From positions 1,352,205-1,416,204 of the forward strand of contig CM007318.1 of the NCBI GenBank assembly GCA_000333855.2: a stretch of 64,000 bases of DNA. The letters run 5' to 3'. Both the position numbers and the translations under genes were made by a program. The stretch comes from Endotrypanum monterogeii (taxonomy: Eukaryota; Euglenozoa; Kinetoplastea; Trypanosomatida; Trypanosomatidae). Each line of letters starts with the position of its first letter. Within the stretch, counting starts at the first letter, position 1. The notes under the pieces are model-generated. The model did no database searches and was not told where the DNA came from. It worked only from the letters and a program-made list of their open reading frames with translations. This document shows, piece after piece, positions 29,566-39,469 of the stretch.

Positions 29566-31050
29566 ATGTCCAAGTTTTCTACGTCGTACAGCCGCAGACC
29601 GCGTTGCTACTCTGCAGCACTCCAGCATTACTTATCACTTCCTCGAAGCCCATTAGATCTGACGAAGTTGAGCAAGATGCAGGCCCAGCAGGTGGACAAA
29701 GCTGTGGTGCATCAAATTGTACGAGAGATGGCGATTCGTACGTCGAGATGCTATGAATCGTTCTCGGAGCCAATCATCGAGAAAACGATGCGCAAGCCAC
29801 AGACAGATCGACTCTGGTGGGTCAAGTCCTATGTCCTTCGCGAGTTCAACTACTGCGCTGCCCTTCACCGAAGTCTGGAGCAGTGTGATCATCAAGGTGC
29901 GTTTGAAAGCTCGACAACTCTCAGCTTTGATCCCCGGGTGCAGGGCAGCTCCTCCTCTTTGTACCCTTCTCTTCACGACATGGACGGTGATGGGTTTATT
30001 TCCGAGCTGAAGCAGCTCTGTTCGAGCGGCAGTCGTACCGGCAACGCTCCCGGGGAGGGCTTGAGGAGTGACTCGGCCTCATCTTCCCGAACGCCGTCGC
30101 CGTTGGCCGCACGTACTTTTCGTCCCGCAGGGCTTTCTTCAACTGCCGCCATGACACGGGATGAGGTGGAGGCTGCTTTTTCGAGCTGGGATCGAGGCAA
30201 AGGAACTATCCCTCTCACTCTCGCCCTCAAAGTGCTTCGGCCATGTGAATCGCTTCTCGATGTCATGGTGAACGAGGCCGCCATCCGCTCTGACGAATTG
30301 AACGGGTGGTTTATTCGTTTTTGCCGCCGTCGTGTGGCGTGGCGTGTTCTTCACGAGCACCTGCTGTACCTGACCGACCCCACCGATACGCCACAGGTGA
30401 TTTCGGGCAACACCAACTTGGTGGGTCTTCTGCAGCGTGCCGGTATGGGCGTCGTGGAAATATTTTCAGGCCTCGTAGACACCGGTATTGTTCACTCTCT
30501 AGAGATTCACTTGGATGAAGACCAACGCATTCTTGCCGAAACGCCGCCTGGGAGCTTTGTGAGCTCGTCCACGCTGTCTTTTTCGTGCCCAGCTGATTTT
30601 CCGGAGACGCGCCCCACCCCAGCTTCCTCCTCCGCCATATACTCTGTCGAAGGCCATCTCGCATACATTTTCTACGAGGTGCTCAAAAATGCCTGTGCAG
30701 CGACCCTCAAGTCGAAGCCGGAGATTGATGTGGTCGTTCGTTACGCCACCGACGATACATGGGTCGTCGTTGAGTTCATCGACCAGGCCGGGGGAATCCC
30801 TCCGCAGCACTTCAAAAACATATGGAAATTTGGCTGGACGACTAGTAAGCACTACAAGAGCGACCTTGGCGGTTTCGGTGTGGGGTTGCCTACGTCGAAG
30901 GTGTACATGAGTCTGTGGGGCGGATCCATCGACGTTTTTTCCACTCGTGGCGGCCAGACAACGGTGCGTGTGCGCTTTCCCAAAGCGCCGCTCGAGGTCC
31001 TCGTCCCCGAGTCCCAGACGATTGTTAACATGTCGAGCGGATTGGGATGA
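29566..31050 (+). CDS. Mitochondrial PDK/BCKDK-family protein kinase
   Basis: A 494-residue kinase of the pyruvate/branched-chain dehydrogenase kinase family. The GHKL ATP-binding domain is at the C-terminus: N-box YEVLKNA (N375), G1 DQAGGIP (D406-G410) and G2 GGFGVGLP (G436-G440). The helical regulatory domain comes before it and shows the family pattern RRRVAWRVLHEHLLYL near residues 250-265. The N-terminus (MSKFSTSYSRRPRCYSAAL) is Arg/Ser-rich without acidic residues, as expected of a mitochondrial presequence. Such kinases inactivate the PDH or BCKDH complexes by phosphorylating E1. Odd feature: a Ser-rich insert at about 115-215 carries an EF-hand-like loop DMDGDGFISELK (138-149) and a degenerate second one around 200-225. 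Start: the ATG at 29566 follows CTCTTTTAAAG; an in-frame TTG at 29560 is ignored. Confidence 0.87.
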   Translation: MSKFSTSYSRRPRCYSAALQHYLSLPRSPLDLTKLSKMQAQQVDKAVVHQIVREMAIRTSRCYESFSEPIIEKTMRKPQTDRLWWVKSYVLREFNYCAALHRSLEQCDHQGAFESSTTLSFDPRVQGSSSSLYPSLHDMDGDGFISELKQLCSSGSRTGNAPGEGLRSDSASSSRTPSPLAARTFRPAGLSSTAAMTRDEVEAAFSSWDRGKGTIPLTLALKVLRPCESLLDVMVNEAAIRSDELNGWFIRFCRRRVAWRVLHEHLLYLTDPTDTPQVISGNTNLVGLLQRAGMGVVEIFSGLVDTGIVHSLEIHLDEDQRILAETPPGSFVSSSTLSFSCPADFPETRPTPASSSAIYSVEGHLAYIFYEVLKNACAATLKSKPEIDVVVRYATDDTWVVVEFIDQAGGIPPQHFKNIWKFGWTTSKHYKSDLGGFGVGLPTSKVYMSLWGGSIDVFSTRGGQTTVRVRFPKAPLEVLVPESQTIVNMSSGLG

Positions 31051-31899
31051 TGTGAGTACCTGCGTGTGCTGCAGAGCTTATCTGACCCTCTTTTTGTAGT
31101 TTCTCTTTGCCTCCGTGCATGTATATCTGTATACATATATATACATATATATTTGTGTGTGTGTGTGTGTTTATATGGATAATAGAGAAGACCGATAGTG
31201 CAAACGGAAAGGTAGCGCACTCTTACGCACATGTACTCACGCATGAAGGCGCACCGAGGGGATGTTCACTCTATTTTGGATAGACACAACTGACATTCGG
31301 AGAGCCCTCGACTGACTTTATTCAACGCAGATGGTAAGATATGACACGTCATACACCCCACCGAGGCACCACTTTTCGCAGCTGATCATGAAAAATACCT
31401 TATGTGAGCTAATGGAGAAAAAAAAGACTAAACACACTGCTCTTTGACGGAATGATTGAAGACGAGGCCGGACCACCGACCTCCCAGGCGATTTATGATT
31501 TTATCGGTTTCACTCTGCTCCGATATTTTGCTCATTATATATATATATATATTCCTCCTCTTACTCTGACGCCCTTTTTTTTTCTTCTGTTGCGACATAT
31601 GTTGTATCCAACGCCCCTCCTCCCCCCCCTCCCCCATACACACATGGCGATGCATGCGCATGGTGACGGTGAATCATTGTAACTTTCCTTGCTTTGTCCG
31701 GTCTGGGATGCACCTACGGTCCGGGAACTGTAATGCTTGTCACAATGTCATGCTTTTTCTACCTACTTGCATTGTGGTCGTATTGGAGTGATTTTTAGTC
31801 CGTCACACCCTGGGGTTTGATTCCAAGGTAGCTCCCCACCGTCTACTTCAGTGGGTGGAAGCTTGCCCAGACTAACGCGCATACAGGACGCGACGAGAA
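31051..31899. other. Spacer between the kinase and COA5-like genes
   Basis: No gene seen. It has TA/TG runs near 31132-31170, a (TA)n at about 31537-31551, a poly-T run near 31577 and a C-rich run near 31619. A possible acceptor AG at 31850-31851 follows CCACCGTCTACTTC. Confidence 0.5.
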
Positions 31900-32193
31900 A
31901 TGGAGACAAAGCACAAAAGTATCTGCTGGCGGCCCAAGAATGCACTCATTGAGTGCGTTGTCATGAGCAAGTGCTTCGAAGAAAAAGAAAGCATAGAGGA
32001 TTGTATCGGCGCAAACGACTGTTTCCTGGAGCGTCGCAACTGGACGCTGTGCAAAATGAATGCTGTTAACCCAAGGTACCGTCTTCGTGGCAATCCGTAC
32101 GATCTGGCCACAGAGGACCAGAAAAAGATCGAGGCGCGTGATGAGCGTATTCGCCAGCGTGAGTTGGAGGAGGAGGGTATTTTTACAAAGTAG
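31900..32193 (+). CDS. COA5: Cytochrome c oxidase assembly factor COA5/PET191-like (CX9C protein)
   Basis: A 97-residue protein with six cysteines arranged as three CX9C units: C9-C19, C25-C35 and C41-C51. The last is followed by KMNAVNPRYRLRGNPYD, which matches the conserved tail of COA5/PET191 (Cys-Lys, then Arg-x-Arg-x-Arg-Gly). CX9C proteins are imported into the mitochondrial intermembrane space by the Mia40/Erv pathway, and PET191 is needed for complex IV assembly. No cleavable presequence is present, as expected. The C-terminal 30 residues are a charged helix (DQKKIEARDERIRQRELEEE) longer than in human COA5. The ATG at 31900 is the first in frame. The family call rests on the cysteine spacing plus the Arg motif. 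Confidence 0.83.
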   Translation: METKHKSICWRPKNALIECVVMSKCFEEKESIEDCIGANDCFLERRNWTLCKMNAVNPRYRLRGNPYDLATEDQKKIEARDERIRQRELEEEGIFTK

Positions 32194-33727
32194 CCTCTCC
32201 AACAGCCTCTGCAGAGAGGGGGAGGGAGGGAGGGGGGGGGAGTATGGAAGGTAGGAATGCCTGTTGAGGTATTTTGTGGCGTGAAGCTCGCGGGATCCTA
32301 TAGTCACATCGGTCCGATGAATGCCGGTAAATAATAAAAAAAAACGGGCTGTTGCTTTTGTTAGTGTGTGGGGATTTTTTGTCTGCTTTTTTTTTTTTTT
32401 TGGACGCTTGAACACTTTCCCTCGCTGCACCGCCCTTCTGTCCCCTGTTCTTCGTCTTCGTTCCCAGCACTTGTGAATCCCAATTTTTTTTTTTTGGTTG
32501 GGTGTGGACAAACAAACAAAAAAGTGGTGTTCGCTGCTGTCTTTTGATTGACATATGCGTTGGTGTCTGCTCGTGATGTTGACGAATTTCATCTACGAGC
32601 AAATATATACACACGTGCACCTGTTTGCTTGATCTGCGGAGTCATAAGGTGTGTCTTCTTGCTCTTGTTTTGTGTACATGTTGCCGCCATCTTCGGCGAA
32701 GCTGTCAGGCTGATTCAAAACGCTTTGGGCGATGCCCACACCATCTCGAGTGTCACCACGACGAGGAAAGGACGCCGTCACCGCCGCGCGGGATCGTGAG
32801 TCGAAGTGGCTCATGGTGGTTCTTTTTTTCACATGCGCTTGCTTGGATTTTGTGGGGACCTCACCCCACTTTTCATATTTGCGAGACGTGGAGGGTGGAG
32901 GAGGAGGTTGAATCAAGGGAGGGAAGAAGTATTCATCGAGGTTAGTGGGAGAAGAAGTGGACGATATCCCCCCCCTCCCTCCCCGGCCCCCATCCGATGC
33001 ACAGACGTAGGGATTCTTGGTTCTGAAAGCGCGTATATATTTTACGCGCTACCCAAGGATCACCTCACAGACGCCAGTGTAGTATCGACATGTGACTTGG
33101 AGGCCTCTCCGCCACTTTCCATATCCGACCTCAATACCCTTTATTTCGTTGTTCCTGGAAATCTGATCATTGCTAGTTGGTGCTTGATGTCTGTAGGCAC
33201 AAATCTTTTTCTTTCTACAAGGACGAGCTGCTGTTTTTTTTTTTCTTACTGCCTGGGTCAAGGTTAGTGAATAAGAGTTGCCTGCGCCAGAGGGGGTTTC
33301 GAGGGAAAAGTGTGATCAGCGTCTGCCGATCCCATTGGTGCACTCCCCCCTCCCCCCTCCCCACAGCAAACATACACACACCAACATACATATACATATA
33401 GAGGGTGTGCGTGGTAGTGAGGAGTGAGGAGGGAGTTCCAATCGCGGACTGTGTAGAATTTAATTTCGTAATTTTGTTTTCTTTTTTGGCTTTTTAAAAT
33501 TTTTGCTCACTTCGAATGAGAGCGCACACCGTCTCCCTTTTCTCCGTCCCCTGTCCCCTCCCTCCTCCCCCCCCCAAAAACTTAACAGTGGAGGTCTCAG
33601 TGTAGCTTTTATTGTCACTCTTGACTTTCTTCAAGACTGGACCGCTCTCACCGGGTAAAAGAGGACTGCACTGTCACCCGAAAGACAGAGGCGTCCCCAG
33701 CTGAGCTAGGGATCGGTGAGCGCCTCG
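32194..33727. other. Spacer between COA5-like and phosphatase genes
   Basis: No supported gene in 1.5 kb. It holds G-rich (32216-32242) and poly-T (32387-32401, 32484-32495, 33234-33244) runs and C-rich blocks near 32969 and 33341-33362. A 153-codon frame at 32806-33267 runs through low-complexity sequence and is not called. A pyrimidine tract ending in TTTCTTCAAG puts an acceptor AG at 33634-33635. Confidence 0.5.
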
Positions 33728-35320
33728 ATGAGCTTCAGTCGCCCTAGGGGGCCGCCTCAAGGGATCTTGCCGCGCTCACGTTCGGATTTCGTACTTACAG
33801 ACCGCCACCGAGAGCGGCACAGTCCCAACCGGTTTCAACGCCGTCCCTTGCGCACCTCGCACTCCACACAGTGTCTTCTTTCACGTAGCGGAGACTCTGG
33901 TGGCGATGTAAAGGAGAGGACCACCACGTATTCCGTAGAGGCCTATGCGACGGCCACATATACACATTTTGAAAGCGTCTCAGGCAGCGACTCGGAGTAT
34001 TCTGAATATGATCTTGTCAACGAGCAGATGCAGGAATTCCTGCTGGACTCCGAGGATACCTCCGAGGGTGATGCTGACGTGGAGGACTTACTGAGCTCTG
34101 CAGCTGTTTTTGTGGGCGGGATCGATCGCACACGTTTGAAGGATACACATCGACCTCGCGCGTGGCGACGCAGCACTGTGATAGACCGTCGTCGGATTGC
34201 GAAAAAGTCGGATATGTGCGCACCGACGTCCAGCGCTACACGAGTGACACCGAGCTCGAGCCCCACGCTCCTCAGTGACTTGGACGCTGCTGTGAGGGAG
34301 TCGGTGGTCATGGGTGGGGTCGCGAAACGGTGCAGTCTTCGTCGGCAGACAAGGGCAACTCTAGTCAAAGATCGGCGTTGGCTTGTACCCTCGCTCCCTG
34401 GTCTATCAGTGGAGGCGGCCGGTGGGGGTGATGGTGTGCTATTGCAGTGGCCCTGGTTTACTGTGGTCTTTGATCTAGACGAGACGCTGGTTGGTGCTCG
34501 CTACGGTCCTATTCACTTGCGTCCTTACGTCGGGGAGCTCCTGCACTCACTTCACCGCCTTCCCGTGGAGATCATTGTGTGGACTGCCGGCACCGCGCGT
34601 TACGTGAATCCTATTCTTCAGGCCATAGGACATGCTTGTGGGCGGCGGCAGTGGTTCCACCACATCATCAGCCGACACAAGCGCTGGTACCGCGACGCCA
34701 ACACGTCTGTGAAAGATTTGAGTCAACTCGGGCGCCCTCTGGACCGTCTCGTTATGGTGGAAAATAATCCTGTTTCCGCGCTTTCGCAGCCCTCGATGTG
34801 TGTGCTGCTGGAAGACTACCTTCAACCGAATCCAGCCGACGAGTCCTTGTTGGTGCTCAAAGGCCTCTTTGAGCGAGTCGTGTTGCGATATGCGAGGGTA
34901 TCCTCCAGTGATTACTCTTCCAGCACCATTTTGGAGACCACCGAGGAAACCTCTGCTGGGCAGCGGATCGCGGCCATAGTTTCCAACACGTTACAGGACG
35001 AAACGACATTCAGTACGACAAGATTCCTGCCAGATCGTCTGTCTGTAGCTTTGTTAATGCGAGATGATGCCGCACTGCAGTGGGCAGAGTTCCGCATGGA
35101 GGACATTGTCAAGGAGGGTTGTGCCCTGAGGCTCCAGAACATCGAAATGAAAAAATGCGTTGGGGTCGCCAACAGGCTGGCGTGTTTGTGCCTTCGCTAC
35201 ACACCGCCGTTTTCGACTTTACTCGCTCCCGCGACGCCACTAGTAGGTGACGCATCTGAGACACACATCTCGCCTTCGCTCCGAAGCTACGGGTCTATTA
35301 ATCCACTACATTTCTGGTGA
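33728..35320 (+). CDS. FCP1/SCP-type (NIF domain) protein phosphatase
   Basis: A 530-residue HAD-superfamily phosphatase. The catalytic domain is central, at about residues 240-400. It has the DxDx(T/V) signature VVFDLDETLVGA (D249, D251), the substrate-loop motif IIVWTAGTARYVNPIL, and the conserved KDLSQLGRPLDRLVMVENNP block with its catalytic Lys and Asp-region contacts. Relatives dephosphorylate the RNA polymerase II CTD (FCP1/SCP) or act at membranes (Dullard); no membrane helix or BRCT domain is visible here. Residues 1-230 are Arg/Ser-rich and then acidic (SGSDSEYSEYD, SEDTSEGDADVED), probably disordered. Residues 400-530 are unassigned. The first ATG is 33728; an in-frame GTG at 33716 extends the open frame only slightly. 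The enzyme class is firm, the substrate unknown. Confidence 0.87.
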   Translation: MSFSRPRGPPQGILPRSRSDFVLTDRHRERHSPNRFQRRPLRTSHSTQCLLSRSGDSGGDVKERTTTYSVEAYATATYTHFESVSGSDSEYSEYDLVNEQMQEFLLDSEDTSEGDADVEDLLSSAAVFVGGIDRTRLKDTHRPRAWRRSTVIDRRRIAKKSDMCAPTSSATRVTPSSSPTLLSDLDAAVRESVVMGGVAKRCSLRRQTRATLVKDRRWLVPSLPGLSVEAAGGGDGVLLQWPWFTVVFDLDETLVGARYGPIHLRPYVGELLHSLHRLPVEIIVWTAGTARYVNPILQAIGHACGRRQWFHHIISRHKRWYRDANTSVKDLSQLGRPLDRLVMVENNPVSALSQPSMCVLLEDYLQPNPADESLLVLKGLFERVVLRYARVSSSDYSSSTILETTEETSAGQRIAAIVSNTLQDETTFSTTRFLPDRLSVALLMRDDAALQWAEFRMEDIVKEGCALRLQNIEMKKCVGVANRLACLCLRYTPPFSTLLAPATPLVGDASETHISPSLRSYGSINPLHFW

Positions 35321-35446
35321 GAAAGGAGCACGTGAAATGTGCGTAGATGCACTGTGCGTATGTTTCATTTTCAAAGGAGCTTAGCTTCTTCTTGAAAAAA
35401 AAAAAACAAGATGTCTCGTCTCAGGCTATTAGTTCAATGTGCTTCA

Positions 35447-35470
35447 GCCCACTTCTCGTCTGAAGTGGGC
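35447..35470. other. Perfect 9-bp inverted repeat (hairpin)
   Basis: GCCCACTTC (35447-35455) and GAAGTGGGC (35462-35470) are exact reverse complements around a 6-base loop. It lies 127 bases after the phosphatase stop codon, so it would be in the 3' UTR if the transcript reaches there. Confidence 0.8.
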
Positions 35471-35519
35471 ACAGTGACCTTGCACATATCAGATGGGTCT
35501 CGTTGTTTTAACGCCGATG

Positions 35520-35523
<4 letters not shown>

Positions 35524-35560
<37 letters not shown>

Positions 35561-35982
35561 NNNNNNNNNNNNNNNNNNNNNNNNNNNNNNNNNNNNNNNN
35601 NNNNNNNNNNNNNNNNNNNNNNNNNNNNNNNNNNNNNNNNNNNNNNNNNNNNNNNNNNNNNNNNNNNNNNNNNNNNNNNNNNNNNNNNNNNNNNNNNNNN
35701 NNNNNNNNNNNNNNNNNNNNNNNNNNNNNNNNNNNNNNNNNNNNNNNNNNNNNNNNNNNNNNNNNNNNNNNNNNNNNNNNNNNNNNNNNNNNNNNNNNNN
35801 NNNNNNNNNNNNNNNNNNNNNNNNNNNNNNNNNNNNNNNNNNNNNNNNNNNNNNNNNNNNNNNNNNNNNNNNNNNNNNNNNNNNNNNNNNNNNNNNNNNN
35901 NNNNNNNNNNNNNNNNNNNNNNNNNNNNNNNNNNNNNNNNNNNNNNNNNNNNNNNNNNNNNNNNNNNNNNNNNNNNNNNNNN

Positions 35983-36014
<32 letters not shown>
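35524..36014. repeat. (TA)n microsatellite interrupted by an assembly gap
   Basis: TA units run from 35524 to about 35558 and again from about 35984 to 36014. The 422 N at 35561-35982 lie between them. The true tract is probably one long TA-rich repeat that could not be assembled. Confidence 0.9.
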
Positions 36015-36018
<4 letters not shown>

Positions 36019-36490
36019 GGCTACTTACATTTTGTTGTGTAACCAGGTATTGATGGATAAAACCTTATTTCTTGAGCATGTATGGTTCCATCTTGGGCTT
36101 ATCGTTGTTCCTTGCCCACAATCATCATCTTCGCCAACACACACCATCTCTCTTTGATGAGTCATTTCTTTGTCTTCGCGTTCACCGATTCCGGTGTTTT
36201 AATCCAGGTCTACCTTTCATGTTGCTCTTTCCCTCTTTCACTGTTGATGCGATTTTCTTCCATTTTTTTGTTTTTCTCTCTCTAGTCGCCCATTGTCTGC
36301 CTACTTTCATATCTTTATCATTATAGAAATCGTGTCCATTTTCCTTCCACGCAAATACAGCTGCGTCATCTACACAGTGCTCACCTCAATCGCCTGAAGG
36401 GGCCTTTCCATTGATTTCAAAAAAAAAAATCGGCCCTACGGCGCTGTCTCTTGGCGGTGACGAGCTCCTCTACTGATCTTTAGATATACA

Positions 36491-36515
36491 AATATATATA
36501 TATATATATATATAT
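36491..36515. repeat. (TA)n microsatellite before the BPI-like gene
   Basis: About 12 TA units lie just after an acceptor-like TGATCTTTAG (AG 36482-36483), in the presumed leader of the BPI-like gene. Confidence 0.9.
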
Positions 36516-36592
36516 TTGTATATTGCCCCTTGCCAAAAATCTGCCTTGAGGGCTGTTGTTGCTGCGTTTCTCCTCCGATCGACTTCTTGCCC

Positions 36593-38290
36593 ATGTTGTT
36601 GAATGGAGAGATTTTCCGCTGTGGCGGACCGACGTACAGGAAGTGTAGTTGTTTGCTGTGGCTGATCGTCCTCTTTGTGGGCCTGGCTTGTTGCCAGGTG
36701 ACTCAGGGCGTGTACGTCTCACCTCTTGGAGATAATACTACCGAGACTCGCTTTGGCGATGTAGACTGTCGTCCTGCCACTGTTTCCCTGAGCATCACAT
36801 CTACTCTCATAAACCTTTTTATTAGGGCCCTCCTCATTCCTGAGCTCAATCGCTACAACGGCACGTTCATAATCCCCGAGCAGTCGTTAGAACATATCTG
36901 GGTGGGTCAAATCATGGTGGAGCATTTTCACCTTGACTCCATCGTCGCCAGCACTGGCACGCCGGACGCGCAGAGCGTAGTGCTGCACGTTAAGGGACTT
37001 GGTCTGGAGGTGGAACAGTCACGGTTCACCGTTAGCTACCTAGGTGTCACTTGCAGTGGCACGTTCCGCGCTACGCTGAGTGAGACAGCTATAGATGCAG
37101 CGCTGAAGCTCACTATACTACCAGAGGGGCGATGGAACGCTTCCTTCTCTAAGCTCAAGTTCGACTGGGGAAAATTTGAGGTGCACCACGAGCTAGAGGG
37201 TGGGACGTGTAACTTCCTTCAAAAGATTGTGGAGATATTCACTGGTGAGCTCAACTCCTTTGTGGCCTTGAAGGTGATGGCGATGATGAACGAGGAGGGC
37301 GCCGAGAAAGTGGCTCAAGGACTGAACGAAGCCTTTGGGAATTTCAGCATTCGTGCCATCACGGCGCCGATCATGACCCCTGATGTGCTGGCTGTGACTT
37401 TGGACATGAACCCTGTCTCCCTCGGCTGCTCCCCTGCGCCTGTCGAACCGACTGTGCCCGATCTGGTGTCTCGTGACATCGCGGTGCTCACGAGCATGAC
37501 AAGCATCAATAATCTTCTCCACAACGCCTTCCGGGCGAAGCAACTTTGGATGGACCATGTCTTAGCCGACTACTGGAATACCTCCCTATTCCAGGATGTT
37601 TTTCCCGAGTTCTACTTGGATTGTCCGGATTGTCCCTTGTACATCCACGTCGAGCCGAAAAAAGAGCCGGTCCTTGATATTCCCAACGATGGCGAAGCTC
37701 GGGCGGCCGTCGAGGACTTCATTGTCGGGCTTCACGTGCGGCCCAGATCCGAGGGTCAGACTGTATTTTCATCTGTATCCATCGAGAAAGAAACGCCCGC
37801 TGTAGGCGAACATCTGGTCGAAGCTTACCGATCCCTCCATGTGCCCAGAAGAATGGCCGCGTGGCAGGCGGGAAACCCCTTTGTCGTGCTGTCGCTTAAG
37901 CTGACCTCCGCCACCGGTGTACGGAACATCAGCATTGTTGAAGAAAAAGCAATCGAATACGAGATTCTGCCGATAACGGTCGACGATATGAAGGTGGATG
38001 CGTCCAGAATCGACGATGTTGACACAGACAAGCTGGCGAAAATTCTCTCCATGGTTTGGAATGATTTTATGGCCCCACTGGCGAACACTGCGTCCCCATT
38101 TCACTTGCCATTTTTTATACAAAGAACCGTGCTGGAGGTGGGATCTGAGCTCATCCAGGGCGGTATGAACATTGGCTTACACAATGAATTTGTAGAAGCC
38201 GTTACGTCGGTGACCTTGGGTCAAGGTGACGCGAGGAGGCAAGGGTGGCTCTGGGGAGATGCGGGGAGAGGCCTACTCCAGTTGCTATAG
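36593..38290 (+). CDS. BPI/LBP-family protein, ESAG5-like
   Basis: A 565-residue protein with a cysteine-rich N-terminus, then a hydrophobic segment (LLWLIVLFVGLACC, about 21-34) that is a signal peptide or signal anchor. The rest looks like a tandem lipid-binding fold: long amphipathic strands, a central Pro-rich turn (APVEPTVPDLVSRD near 280-295) and a second half that repeats the pattern. This is the layout of the BPI/LBP/CETP family. Trypanosomatids carry such proteins as the ESAG5/GRESAG5 group, which I think this belongs to; the call rests on overall pattern and length rather than a short signature. At least six N-x-S/T sites (NTT, NGT, NAS, NFS, NTS, NIS) fit a secretory-pathway protein. 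The frame is open upstream to 36530 without an ATG, so 36593 is the start. The ligand is unknown. Confidence 0.72.
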   Translation: MLLNGEIFRCGGPTYRKCSCLLWLIVLFVGLACCQVTQGVYVSPLGDNTTETRFGDVDCRPATVSLSITSTLINLFIRALLIPELNRYNGTFIIPEQSLEHIWVGQIMVEHFHLDSIVASTGTPDAQSVVLHVKGLGLEVEQSRFTVSYLGVTCSGTFRATLSETAIDAALKLTILPEGRWNASFSKLKFDWGKFEVHHELEGGTCNFLQKIVEIFTGELNSFVALKVMAMMNEEGAEKVAQGLNEAFGNFSIRAITAPIMTPDVLAVTLDMNPVSLGCSPAPVEPTVPDLVSRDIAVLTSMTSINNLLHNAFRAKQLWMDHVLADYWNTSLFQDVFPEFYLDCPDCPLYIHVEPKKEPVLDIPNDGEARAAVEDFIVGLHVRPRSEGQTVFSSVSIEKETPAVGEHLVEAYRSLHVPRRMAAWQAGNPFVVLSLKLTSATGVRNISIVEEKAIEYEILPITVDDMKVDASRIDDVDTDKLAKILSMVWNDFMAPLANTASPFHLPFFIQRTVLEVGSELIQGGMNIGLHNEFVEAVTSVTLGQGDARRQGWLWGDAGRGLLQLL

Positions 38291-39469
38291 CGTCTAGACA
38301 CCTCCGCGACGAAACAAGAGAGAGGAACTCTCAAGGGATGAACTCTGTTACGCTGTTAAAAAAAAAAATTCTACTCCCTGGGTCGTATTTTTTTTTTTTC
38401 GACTACAAATTTCGGTTTCTAATAACGTGGTGAGTTTATCTAGATGGGTTTCTGCTTGATTGCTCTGCAGGTGATTTGTAAAACCACCGAATTTGCGTAA
38501 CCGCCGGTTTTTCTTCGCGCCCTTCCTGAGGGTAGATTATATCAGTAATTCCCTCCTCGATTCTTTTTTTTTTTCGACGCCGGATCGCATTATATTTACG
38601 TTTGAGCGTGACTCTTTATTCCTGTTTTTTTTTTTCTTGAGACCAATGACTGCGCATGCCACGTGCTTCTTCTTTCTAAAAAAAATTGTTTATCTATAAC
38701 ATCGTCCCCCTCTGGTTCATTAAACGTGTTTTGTAGACGGTGTGATAGATTCTCCGTCCAGAAAACAACAGCGGAAAAGAATATATATGTTTATTTATTT
38801 TTAGCCTTCGTCTTTTTCTCAGGTCTCCGCCGTCCGTTTTTCTTTTTGTTTTCCCAACGTACTTTTGACTGCCCATTCCCATTCGTTGTTCTCCTTTAAG
38901 ATTTTTTTTTTTTGTGATCATGATGATGACGGAAACTGCGTTCCTCTTGATCTTTTATTTCCCTGCACATTGTTTCTCCTCCTCTACCTCACCACCGCTC
39001 GCTGCGCCTTTGCATTTTCCATTTTCATAACCCGCTTAGCTTTCCGCCTTTCCATTTTTTTCGGACTAATTTTTTTTCTTGGTCAGGAGGGGTGGAGGTG
39101 AAGGTCAGGGAGGGAAGAGGCAGAGAAACTCTTTTTATATGTACCTGCTTGCGTCTTCAAAAAAAAAGGAAAAGAATATCTGGTTTGACGGTCTACGCTG
39201 GATAATATGTTTGCCGACTACGAGGCCCACACTTTTTTGTTTTTTTATTTGCGCTGTCGGAGCCCTTTCTCCTTGTCGGTCTACCTCCACCTAGACAACT
39301 TTTTGTTTTCGATTTCAGCTCACACGATTGAAAGAAAAAAGAAAAACCGTACACTCCCTGTCGGTGTTTCGTTCATGATGCAGTGTTAACTGAATAGTTG
39401 TGTCACATCTTTGCCATGTGAGATAACGCTCCCACAAAAATTGCTGCTGATCGCTGTAGCTTCGTCCAA

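Larger units (their letters stand above)
35321..36592. other. Spacer with a 422-N gap inside a (TA)n tract
   Basis: No gene seen. It contains a poly-A run at 35395-35406, a perfect 9-bp hairpin (35447-35470), the TA tract broken by the N gap, T-rich sequence at 36100-36290, and a second (TA)n at 36491-36515. Confidence 0.5.

Noticed and set aside
35411..36157. Open frames spanning the N gap on both strands
   Set aside because: They exist only because N was read as an unknown residue; the rest is TA-repeat translation.
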